From Candidatus Zixiibacteriota bacterium (GTDB taxonomy: Bacteria; Zixibacteria; MSB-5A5; GN15; JACZUZ01): 5,864 bases of DNA. The notes below the pieces were generated by a model that did no database searches, had not been told where the DNA came from, and worked only from the letters and a program-made list of their open reading frames with translations. The position numbers and the translations under genes were made by a program. Below, piece by piece: positions 1 through 5,823 of this stretch (within the stretch, counting starts at the first letter, position 1; every line of letters begins with the position of its first letter). Location of the stretch: positions 1-5,864 of the forward strand of contig JADFNA010000123.1 in NCBI GenBank assembly GCA_022563625.1, read 5' to 3'.

Positions 1-2
1 AT

Positions 3-1292
3 GCGGCGGGCGATGAGGTGGCTGTACTGGGAGCCGAAGTCGATGACGACGACCCCTTCACTGACAACTTTACGGGCTACATCCCCGACGACGACTCCCC
101 CGGTGAAGTCGGATATTTGGCCGCCCTGGATGCAATGAATGACGGCACATTTTGGAATTGCTATTGTTCAGACTTAGTACCGGGATCGTGGGTCTTGATA
201 AACGTCGATGGCGGAATCGCACCGCCTTTTAATCAGGCCATGCCGGAGAAGGGAACCGTCTTTCGCATAATAAAGACACACCATATTCCGGTTGACACTT
301 TTTTGTTCACGGCGGACGCATCACAAATCCGAACATCCGGCCCCGAGGGAATGTCTGTCTACCTTCAGTACAAGATGTATAACAAATCCGATTATCCTAT
401 TGATAGCTTTTATTTTTCATTCTTTGCTGAACCGAACTACGATGTTGGCCTTATCGCGTGCGACACGCTTGATGACCTGTTCATGTGCTATAGTCGTTCA
501 GATTTTGTCGACGAGTTTGGCTTTTGGCCGCCCGCTGTTGGATGCAAAATAATCCACGGATTGTTAACACCCTCACCAGGTGAGACAGCTCAATTTAGTG
601 GACAAGTAGTACCTGACTATGCGAACCTCGGCATGACCTCCCTGGGGGCCTATCATACCAATAACTTTTTTCCAGATTCTCCAACAGAGTCCGACTGGCG
701 CATTCTTGCCCGAAGTCAACTGTGGGGAGGTGAACCCTACGTTTATAACGGTGACACCTTGACATACATTTATAGCGGTGATCCAGTAACGGGAAGTGGC
801 GATGTACTGCAATATTCATCGTGGTCTGGGGAGCTTTGGCAAAGTTGTGGACCGGTTCAGTTCTTACCGGGTGACAGCCAGTACATTCTTTTAAAACTCG
901 CTGTCGGGCAAGGAGAAAGCCGACTCGAATCCGTAGTGGCTTTGCGCGAAGTCCTCAACATGCCGTTTCAGATACCAACATCGGTGGAAGATGATATTAA
1001 TCCCACCCTCCCCGAACGATTTGTTCTTAATCAGAATTATCCCAACCCATTTAATGCAGGGACGACTATCGAGTATAGCCTGCCGAGACGGAGCCATGTG
1101 ACAATAGAAGTTTTCAACGTTCTTGGTCAGAGAGTTCGGTCGCTGGTAGACCGGGAGATGTCAGCCGGATCGTACACTATCAGCTGGAACGGCACGAATG
1201 TTTCCGGCCAACTGGTAGCATCTGGTGTTTATCTCTATCGCTTCCAGGCAGGAGATCATATCGAGACAAAGAAGATGCAGTTGCTAAAATAG
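3..1292 (+). CDS. Secreted/surface protein with C-terminal type A T9SS sorting domain, 5'-truncated
   Basis: The frame is open to the left edge, so the gene starts outside the window. A GTG at 18 is in frame but has no ribosome binding site and is probably internal; residues are numbered from it (424 aa). The first ~50 residues are Asp-rich (VDDDDPFTD, PDDDSPGE). The middle (about 55-330) is beta-rich and aromatic, with no enzyme motif I recognise. The segment FLPGDSQYILLKLAVGQG (about 287-304) resembles one I recall from other secreted proteins of these bacteria. Residues 338-424 are a Por/T9SS type A C-terminal domain: NQNYPNPFN, then IEYSLP, VFNVLGQRV, a Gly-Ser-Tyr/Trp-Asn-Gly core, SGVYLYRF and a Lys-rich end (KKMQLLK). 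In this family the domain directs outer-membrane export and surface attachment. The function of the body is unknown. No terminator follows the stop; the likely original one lies after the repeat at 3505. Confidence 0.9.
   Translation, partial: AAGDEVAVLGAEVDDDDPFTDNFTGYIPDDDSPGEVGYLAALDAMNDGTFWNCYCSDLVPGSWVLINVDGGIAPPFNQAMPEKGTVFRIIKTHHIPVDTFLFTADASQIRTSGPEGMSVYLQYKMYNKSDYPIDSFYFSFFAEPNYDVGLIACDTLDDLFMCYSRSDFVDEFGFWPPAVGCKIIHGLLTPSPGETAQFSGQVVPDYANLGMTSLGAYHTNNFFPDSPTESDWRILARSQLWGGEPYVYNGDTLTYIYSGDPVTGSGDVLQYSSWSGELWQSCGPVQFLPGDSQYILLKLAVGQGESRLESVVALREVLNMPFQIPTSVEDDINPTLPERFVLNQNYPNPFNAGTTIEYSLPRRSHVTIEVFNVLGQRVRSLVDREMSAGSYTISWNGTNVSGQLVASGVYLYRFQAGDHIETKKMQLLK
1273..1292 (+). repeat. 20-bp direct repeat, copy 1 (3' end of the T9SS gene)
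   Basis: The sequence agatgcagttgctaaaatag encodes the last residues (MQLLK) and stop of the secreted-protein gene. It occurs again, identical over 20 bp, at 3505-3524 in non-coding DNA. The flanks differ: gccc follows here and aaag follows there. A 20-bp exact match is not expected by chance in a window this size. Confidence 0.85.
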
Positions 1293-1356
1293 GCCCAAAA
1301 AGGTTACAAATTTGCCGCAATAGGTATTGATCTTTAGTACCACAAGGCGATTACGG

Positions 1357-1377
1357 GTTCGATTCCCCCCACCTCCA
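1357..1377 (+). repeat. tmRNA 3'-end-like fragment, copy 1 (att-like core)
   Basis: Read as an RNA end, 1358-1364 (TTCGATT) is a T loop, 1365-1369 (CCCCC) the 3' strand of the T stem, 1370-1376 (CACCTCC) the 3' acceptor strand and A1377 the discriminator. CTCC-A, with a U able to pair G3 and A at 73, is the alanine-type acceptor shared by tmRNA and tRNA-Ala. The 5' T-stem strand (1353-1357, ACGGG) pairs at only three positions. No tRNA or tmRNA body lies upstream, because that is protein-coding. The element is therefore a displaced 3' end, not a working gene. It is identical over 21 bp to 5201-5221. tRNA-Ala is the alternative parent. Confidence 0.65.
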
Positions 1378-1453
1378 GTTGTTGCACCACAATAAGTTGT
1401 GAAGAATCAATAGGCTCTATCTCCCAATAAAACCGAATAACGTAACACTTTCT

Positions 1454-1470
1454 TGATCATGATATGATCA
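1454..1470. promoter_or_regulatory. 17-bp inverted repeat upstream of the kinase gene
   Basis: TGATCAT-GAT-ATGATCA is a perfect 7-bp inverted repeat around a 3-bp centre, about 90 bp before the kinase start. The 3-nt centre and AT-rich arms make a weak RNA hairpin, and no T tract follows. A dimeric-repressor operator is more plausible than a terminator. TATGAT at 1463-1468 within it could serve as a -10 element, but I see no matching -35. No regulator gene is present to support either reading. Confidence 0.3.
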
Positions 1471-1543
1471 CGGGGCATCGCTCATCTGTTTTGGTTGGAA
1501 CCTAGAGTGATTGTCTCTTTATTGGATAGGAAGTTAACTTCTG

Positions 1544-1551
1544 AAAAAGGA
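1544..1551 (+). promoter_or_regulatory. Ribosome binding site of the kinase-hydrolase gene
   Basis: AAAAAGGA contains an AAGGA Shine-Dalgarno core, followed by a 9-nt spacer and the ATG at 1561. This supports ATG 1561 over the internal Met at codon 22 (TMVSHY), which lies just before the kinase domain. Confidence 0.75.
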
Positions 1552-1560
1552 TTATAGTGC

Positions 1561-3417
1561 ATGGCTGCAGATGAGTCACATGATGATCGGACCCAAACAC
1601 ATGTCGAATTGACCAAAGGCACAATGGTGTCGCATTATCGGATAGTCAAGAAAATCGGCGCCGGCGGAATGGGTGAGGTCTATCTAGCCGAAGATACCAA
1701 ACTCAGGCGCCAGGTGGCACTGAAGTTCTTGTCTGTTGATCAAACTAACAACGGTTCAGTATTGCAACAATTTAATCAAGAGGCTCAAGCAGCCGCTCGC
1801 TTGCAACATCCGAATATTATTACTGTTCATGAAGTCAATGAATATAAGGGCGTGCCCTATATTTCAATGGCCTACATTGAGGGACAATCTCTCAAGGATT
1901 TGTCGAGCAATAAGTTGTTACCAATTGCTGACATTATTGAACTAGGCATACAGATTACGAGGGGATTGGCAGTAGCCCACGAAAAAGGAGTCACACATCG
2001 GGATTTGAAGCCAGGTAACTTAATGATCGATTCGACCGGAGTTGTCAAGATTCTCGATTTTGGTTTAGCAGTTTTTTCTGATATTGAATCAAAAGAGGAT
2101 CCGGATGTTACCGTGACAAGCAATCCGTTTGCAAATAAGATTGCCGGAACTATATCCTATATGGCGCCGGAACAGTTACTCGGACAGGAGCTCGACACTC
2201 GAGTGGACATTTTCGCATTCGGCGTAATACTGTATGAGCTAATCACCAATGAACATCCCTTTGCGGCTCAGTCAATCCCGGAAATTTCAACCAGTATTCT
2301 AAGGGACACTCCGGCCGATTTACATAGCAAGCGTTCGAATGTTCCGTATGACCTGGGCCGAATAGTATCACGATGTTTAACCAAAAAACCGGACAAACGA
2401 TTTCAGACCGCCCGTGACGTTTGCAACGAACTCGAGGAATTATCTAACGAGTTGAAACAGGACAAGGCGATAACTGGAACCGGTGATGGCGTGTCCAGGC
2501 AGGGGACGGTTCTTACTGAAGAAGCCTTTGTTCTTACGACCGATTTAGTTCGTCAATTATCACATCAAGACCCAAGGATGATTGGCAGCCAGCTGGTCTA
2601 TATGGACAACGGTGTTTCATCAGATACATTGATCGTTTACCTGCACGGCATTGGCAATGATCACCGACAGTTCTCCGGAGTGCTTCAGCAGCTTCCGTTT
2701 CGGGCGATATCTTTATCATTGTTCGGCTTTGATCTTAACGCACAACTCCGACTTCCCCTTACCTTGCACGATCATTCGATACTCATCCATGCCTGGCTCA
2801 AGGACGTAACCAGCAGGCTCAGGCCACGTCATTTAGTTCTGGCAGGATTCTCATCGGGTGCTGATCACGTACTTCACTTTCTGTCTTCGGAGGAATTCGT
2901 TGATATAAAGGTGACCGGCCTTTTGTCTCTTGGCTGCAATCTGCATCTGGATGACTGCTTTGTAACGCGCAAGTTAGCTGAGTTGACTTCTGGAGATGAA
3001 AATCAGATTCTGTCAACTATCAAGGAATTCAGTACCAGTTCTTCCTCACTCGGTAGTTGGCTGCTCCTACATGACTATCTTCTGACAGCTTTCTCCAAAT
3101 TCGGAACTACAACAGATTCTCTTAGACAATACGCAATCGATATAGTGGCCCCTTTCAAGGAAGGCGGTTGGTTTCAATTCCCAATATGGTATAAGAGTTG
3201 CGTGCGAAGAGTCCCACATGTTCGATTCGTATCTGATTCTGACGGGTTTAATACATTGGACCGGATGCTCCAACAGCATCTTGAAGAAAATGTTCTTGGC
3301 AATGATTTTCATGAAGACACTATTGTTAGGGACCCTATTTCGCATATGGAATTGGGGCAAACCGAAATGGTCTGCAAGCATACCTTCGAATTAATGAAAC
3401 AAATTAATATAAAATGA
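1561..3417 (+). CDS. Soluble Hanks-type Ser/Thr protein kinase fused to an alpha/beta-hydrolase-like domain
   Basis: 618 aa. The kinase domain (about 26-295) has every key element: Gly loop GAGGMG (33-38), ATP-anchoring Lys55 (VALK), a likely helix-C Glu74, catalytic HRDLKPGN (146-153; Asp148, Asn153), DFG (166-168), GTISYMAPE (196-204), Asp216 and Arg280. It should phosphorylate Ser/Thr. A linker (about 296-350) follows. The C-terminal ~265 residues look like an alpha/beta hydrolase: strand LIVYLHG (358-363, oxyanion-hole type), nucleophile elbow GFSSG (429-433; Ser431), candidate acids Asp559/Asp561 and candidate base His605 (SHMEL). No transmembrane segment, PASTA or WD40/TPR repeat is visible, unlike typical PknB-like receptors, so the protein is probably cytosolic. 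Fold and triad are inferred from motifs, and the hydrolase substrate is unknown. The C-terminal module might be a catalytic output controlled by the kinase. Transcription can end at 3546-3572. Confidence 0.92.
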   Translation: MAADESHDDRTQTHVELTKGTMVSHYRIVKKIGAGGMGEVYLAEDTKLRRQVALKFLSVDQTNNGSVLQQFNQEAQAAARLQHPNIITVHEVNEYKGVPYISMAYIEGQSLKDLSSNKLLPIADIIELGIQITRGLAVAHEKGVTHRDLKPGNLMIDSTGVVKILDFGLAVFSDIESKEDPDVTVTSNPFANKIAGTISYMAPEQLLGQELDTRVDIFAFGVILYELITNEHPFAAQSIPEISTSILRDTPADLHSKRSNVPYDLGRIVSRCLTKKPDKRFQTARDVCNELEELSNELKQDKAITGTGDGVSRQGTVLTEEAFVLTTDLVRQLSHQDPRMIGSQLVYMDNGVSSDTLIVYLHGIGNDHRQFSGVLQQLPFRAISLSLFGFDLNAQLRLPLTLHDHSILIHAWLKDVTSRLRPRHLVLAGFSSGADHVLHFLSSEEFVDIKVTGLLSLGCNLHLDDCFVTRKLAELTSGDENQILSTIKEFSTSSSSLGSWLLLHDYLLTAFSKFGTTTDSLRQYAIDIVAPFKEGGWFQFPIWYKSCVRRVPHVRFVSDSDGFNTLDRMLQQHLEENVLGNDFHEDTIVRDPISHMELGQTEMVCKHTFELMKQINIK

Positions 3418-3504
3418 AATAACCCTTAATATCTGGTCAGCAATTTTAGCCTGCGACCTCTACAATACTGACTAAACACGGTGGTGATAATGATGCCTAA
3501 CAGT

Positions 3505-3524
3505 AGATGCAGTTGCTAAAATAG
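3505..3524 (+). repeat. 20-bp direct repeat, copy 2 (displaced T9SS gene end)
   Basis: Identical to 1273-1292, the final codons and stop of the secreted-protein gene. Here a TAG immediately precedes ATGCAG in the corresponding frame, and the upstream 90 bp show no sorting-domain remnant. This is therefore not the tail of a second long T9SS gene. It sits 21 bp before a terminator, which fits the original 3' flank of the secreted-protein gene, now separated from it by 2.2 kb. Confidence 0.85.
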
Positions 3525-3545
3525 AAAGTATTTAATTCCTGTATT

Positions 3546-3580
3546 AAGCCAGCAGGTTAGACTTGCTGGCTTTTTTATTT
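3546..3580 (+). terminator. Intrinsic (Rho-independent) terminator
   Basis: AAGCCAGCA (3546-3554) pairs perfectly with TGCTGGCTT (3564-3572). A G-U and a G-C pair can extend the stem inward, leaving a TTAGA loop. The T tract TTTTTT then ATTT follows to 3580. The other side lacks a T run, so it works on the plus strand only. It serves the kinase-hydrolase gene now and, by inference from the 20-bp repeat just upstream, probably first served the secreted-protein gene. Confidence 0.9.
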
Positions 3581-3829
3581 AAATGACACCGAGAAAAAAA
3601 ACTTCCAATTCATATCCTTGATATCCTCTTCCTGATTTTGATAACCTGCACAACAGATTAAACATAATCCACTATTGCCTGATTAGTTATGGATATGATT
3701 GAAGATTTGTCTCGTAATTGCTTGTATCATAAATCAAAAAGTTGCGAAACTCGCCTTGTAGAGCCCGACATAAATTGATTTTATTCTTTTTCATTGACTT
3801 CCAGAGGTATAACCATTGAGTCTTTGGAT

Positions 3830-5086
3830 TTATGAGTTAACTTTCTCCGCTGAGTCTGAAGACTGTTCAATTGAAGCTTCCACTTGGCTGCGGTCAATAC
3901 CCTGATGAGGCTCAGTCTGCTCTTCGCCGCGGACAAGCCTGAAAGCCCATTCCTTGGTTCGAAATTCATTCAAAACTTCATCAAGGCTGCGTGAATACTC
4001 CGATGTCTGCCGCAAGCGCTCCAAGTTGCTTTCGAGTGAGCGGGCGAATTCCTGGGGGTCATCCAGCGGTATTTTCCGTAGCCTGCGCGCGGCATCCCGT
4101 TCCACTCGCGAGAAGATATACTCAACAGCATCCACCGCGTGCGAACTGCAAAGAGCCATCACGATAACAATAAGGTCAATGACTATGGCAAATAAGAGTG
4201 AGAAGAAAGTCAACTGGTCCATCGGATACAGATCACTGATGACCAGGTTCATCGCCTGTTGTTTGTTGGCGGGTGATTCGATAAAGTTAGCCGTGAAAGG
4301 GGGCTCGCTCAAATTGGCCTGGGATCCGGTCATCATTTCATGCTCGGCCAGTGGAAACGAAACTACGGCCAAGTTGACCAGGTCGTATTGCTCTTTGACA
4401 GGCATCTCACTGCCCAGTCTGAGCGACAGCGAATCAACTGTTTTCACATACTTCCTTAAAGCTGTCAGGTTACGCTCGACCTGGTCAGTCCACGAGGTGA
4501 GGTAGTTGGTAATGATGCCCTTGCCTGAGCCCTGGTGATAATCAGTTCCCTGATTGCTCCGCCATGATTTGACTGTACGCCGGGCGCCCTCAATGACTGA
4601 CTGAATGAAGGGATCGTTGGAACCTTCGTCGACCACGGTGGCCCAACCGTTGTCCTTTTCCATCTGAAGCAGATCGGCCAGTCTTTGCGACTGATATCCC
4701 CCTCGACTGAGAGCCTGTTTGGCTAAAGAGGCATACTGCCTGAGAATCGGCCGAGCCTCGGTGACGTAGGCGCTACGGGCTTCGAGTGCTCTGGTGTTAC
4801 CTTTCAGGCCGGTGTTGAAATTTACATAGGAAAAAAAAATTGAAAACATCGCGGCCACTGAAAAAACTATCACGTAGGCGGCACGATTTTCTCTTAGGCG
4901 CATCAGGTTCCAGGCTATCCCCAACATGGCCGTTTGCAAACCAAGAGATCCAAGCAATGCCAGCGGCTTGTCAAGAAAAAGGGCCAGGCCGTAATAAGTG
5001 GTGAAAAACGACAGCAAAGAAATCAGAAACGTCCCTACGTAGATTAGAATTGAGGTGTATCTGGTGGCATTGGAATTCTGTTTCAT
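3830..5086 (-). CDS. Four-helix membrane protein with large extracytoplasmic domain, unknown family
   Basis: 418 aa; I do not recognise the family. Hydrophobic stretches at about 10-38, 41-60, 70-88 and 291-312 give four transmembrane helices. Positive charges after helix 2 (MRLRENR) and helix 4 (RVERDAARRLRK) point inward, so N and C termini are cytoplasmic and residues ~90-288 are extracytoplasmic. That domain is mainly helical and Leu/Arg/Gln-rich (ALEARSAYVTEARPILRQYASL; 166-218 also helical), without catalytic motifs or Cys pairs. The cytoplasmic tail (about 320-385) looks like an amphipathic or coiled-coil helix and ends in an acidic, Ser-rich stretch. The ATG at 5086 is supported by AGGGAG four to five bases upstream. 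It converges on the kinase gene. A sensor, scaffold or structural role is possible; nothing in the sequence decides. Confidence 0.85.
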   Translation of the reverse strand: MKQNSNATRYTSILIYVGTFLISLLSFFTTYYGLALFLDKPLALLGSLGLQTAMLGIAWNLMRLRENRAAYVIVFSVAAMFSIFFSYVNFNTGLKGNTRALEARSAYVTEARPILRQYASLAKQALSRGGYQSQRLADLLQMEKDNGWATVVDEGSNDPFIQSVIEGARRTVKSWRSNQGTDYHQGSGKGIITNYLTSWTDQVERNLTALRKYVKTVDSLSLRLGSEMPVKEQYDLVNLAVVSFPLAEHEMMTGSQANLSEPPFTANFIESPANKQQAMNLVISDLYPMDQLTFFSLLFAIVIDLIVIVMALCSSHAVDAVEYIFSRVERDAARRLRKIPLDDPQEFARSLESNLERLRQTSEYSRSLDEVLNEFRTKEWAFRLVRGEEQTEPHQGIDRSQVEASIEQSSDSAEKVNS

Positions 5087-5090
5087 CGGT

Positions 5091-5097
5091 ACTCCCT
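5091..5097 (-). promoter_or_regulatory. Ribosome binding site of the membrane-protein gene
   Basis: On the minus strand AGGGAGT ends four bases (ACCG) before the ATG at 5086. It is a good Shine-Dalgarno at slightly short spacing and fixes the start codon. Confidence 0.65.
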
Positions 5098-5174
5098 ATA
5101 ATTATGACCGTCTAATCCTGTGAACCGTACCCTTCTTATTATGTATCGGAGGGATTGGATGGGAGTTTAGGACG

Positions 5175-5198
5175 TCGTCCGGAGGCAGCTTCGGACGA
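5175..5198 (+). other. Strong GC-rich hairpin abutting the tmRNA-end fragment
   Basis: TCGTCCGGAG (5175-5184) and CTTCGGACGA (5189-5198) form a 10-bp stem with one G-U pair and a GCAG loop. No T run follows, so it is not a standard terminator. Its 3' arm resembles the TTCGGACG that precedes the T arm in many tmRNAs, including that of E. coli (from memory). It may be tmRNA-derived sequence or a recombinase arm site. Confidence 0.55.
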
Positions 5199-5200
5199 GT

Positions 5201-5221
5201 GTTCGATTCCCCCCACCTCCA
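5201..5221 (+). repeat. tmRNA 3'-end-like fragment, copy 2 (att-like core)
   Basis: Identical over 21 bp to 1357-1377: one T-stem G, T loop TTCGATT (5202-5208), CCCCC, acceptor strand CACCTCC and discriminator A5221, with no encoded CCA. The preceding bases (TTCGGACGAGT) extend the similarity to tmRNA 3' ends. However, the 5' T-stem strand GAGTG mismatches CCCCC at two positions, so it is decayed or chimeric. The 74 bp back to GGAGGG at 5148 do not fold as a tRNA. Best read as the right-hand duplicate of an integration site. Confidence 0.65.
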
Positions 5222-5314
5222 TAAATTGAAAGAATGGACTTGAGTTAGTATAGTGGCCTTTGGTCAATCATAAATTTTTCTACAAGAAATGTGATGAATA
5301 TTTTAGCCATTTTC

Positions 5315-5323
5315 TGGTATAAT
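5315..5323 (+). promoter_or_regulatory. Extended -10 promoter of the small membrane-protein gene
   Basis: TGGTATAAT is a perfect TGnTATAAT extended -10. The ATG begins at 5332, eight bases after the hexamer, so transcription would start at or next to the start codon. No good -35 is seen near 5295-5300 (TGAATA), as is usual for extended -10 promoters. Confidence 0.5.
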
Positions 5324-5331
5324 TCCTTGAT

Positions 5332-5823
5332 ATGAATGTGTCAGAGATATTAAACAATCGGGAAATTGCCATTCTTGTTTGGCTGCTGATAGTCTCCCTA
5401 TATATTTTTAGAAGTAGGGACGTCCGAAAATCGCTGGCAAGTGTTTTTGAAACTGTGCTCTCCGGAAAGATTCTCATTCCGGTGCTGATTCTGGCTGTCT
5501 ATATGGTGGGAATTGCCTATTTTGCTTTCAGCAGCCATCATACCGGCGGCATACTTGATGGCCGTATATTCAAACTACGAGAGCTTGTTTATAGGATTCA
5601 AGTTTGGCAAAGACAAAAGTCAGGGGTTCGTCAACTATTGCAAGTTGGTGATCTTTTGGAATTGCGGATTCAGCATAAAGAAAATCTCGAAGCTAAAGCC
5701 ATTCGATTTGATGCACTTGCAGAACAAGAAAGACGTCAAGGATATGTTTCGGAAACTCGACGGGGACGATGTAGAATTGAATTCTTTGGAGCAGTAATTT
5801 GTGCCATATTTGTGTCAAATTGA
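5332..5823 (+). CDS. Small membrane protein, second half frame-ambiguous (probable frameshift or truncation)
   Basis: The 163-codon frame begins MNVSEILNNREIAILVWLL. Two hydrophobic helices (about 12-26 and 48-66) flank a basic segment (RSRDVRKSLASVFETVLSGK). The NNREIA..W ... DVRKSL ... KILIP pattern resembles a family of uncharacterised bacterial membrane proteins I recall without a name; those continue with more membrane helices. Here the frame from about residue 67 becomes Arg/Gln-rich and hydrophilic (RIQVWQRQKSGVRQLL). An overlapping +1 frame from 5489 to 5797 instead reads a hydrophobic helix and a Lys-rich domain. The gene is therefore likely frameshifted or fused to foreign sequence after about 5520. 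No Shine-Dalgarno precedes the ATG; the extended -10 eight bases upstream implies a leaderless mRNA. Confidence 0.55.
   Translation: MNVSEILNNREIAILVWLLIVSLYIFRSRDVRKSLASVFETVLSGKILIPVLILAVYMVGIAYFAFSSHHTGGILDGRIFKLRELVYRIQVWQRQKSGVRQLLQVGDLLELRIQHKENLEAKAIRFDALAEQERRQGYVSETRRGRCRIEFFGAVICAIFVSN
5489..5797 (+). pseudogene. Alternative +1 frame, likely true 3' coding part of the preceding gene
   Basis: This frame is open from just after a stop at 5486-5488 to TAA at 5795-5797. It encodes a hydrophobic segment (LLSAAIIPAAYLMAVYSNY) and then a basic soluble region with natural composition (GFKFGKDKSQGFVNYCKLVIFWNCGF; PFDLMHLQNKKDVKDMFRKL). Its codon use (aag, gac, ttc, gtc) looks more coding than the overlapping frame. 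There is no ribosome binding site and only a TTG at 5513, so it is probably not an independent gene. Joining it to codons 1-66 of the upstream frame, by a +1 shift anywhere between 5489 and about 5530 (for example in TTTT at 5520-5523), gives a coherent protein of about 155 aa. I do not recognise its domain. Confidence 0.45.

Larger units (their letters stand above)
3418..3829. other. Intergenic region between convergent genes
   Basis: I see no gene in these 412 bp. It holds the second 20-bp repeat (3505-3524) and the intrinsic terminator (3546-3572). From about 3575 on it is AT-rich with stops in all frames. A short more GC-rich block (3741-3770) sits between AAATCAA (3731-3737) and TTGATTT (3775-3781). 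No convincing terminator for the minus-strand gene ending at 3830 was found. Confidence 0.6.

Noticed and set aside
1341..1377. Working tmRNA gene in the first spacer
   Set aside because: Only the T-loop and acceptor strand are present. The required upstream body is occupied by the secreted-protein gene.
1388..1401. CACAA-TAAG-TTGTG hairpin after the first tmRNA-like repeat
   Set aside because: It has only five base pairs and no T tract, so it is too weak to call a terminator or structured RNA.
3067..3381. 104-codon minus-strand frame inside the kinase-hydrolase gene
   Set aside because: It is antisense to the hydrolase domain, with no ribosome binding site or recognisable protein features.
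3781..3969. 62-codon minus-strand frame overlapping the end of the membrane-protein gene
   Set aside because: Most of it overlaps that gene out of frame. It has no recognisable motif, and its start has no independent support.
3954..4505. 183-codon plus-strand open frame antisense to the membrane-protein gene
   Set aside because: It is fully antisense to a better-supported gene, lacks a ribosome binding site, and its Ser/Arg-rich composition is typical of a shadow frame.
5097..5126. Promoter for the minus-strand gene (TTCACA with TAATTATA)
   Set aside because: The -10-like element abuts the ribosome binding site, so transcription would begin downstream of it and lose the Shine-Dalgarno.
5148..5221. 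Possible intact tRNA ending in the 21-bp repeat
   Set aside because: GGAGG at 5148 could pair with CCTCC, but no D arm or anticodon arm folds between them and the T stem has two mismatches.
1273..5221. CRISPR array or integron cassette array
   Set aside because: Only two copies of each repeat exist, kilobases apart. There are no regular spacers, no attC-like paired boxes and no integrase or cas gene.
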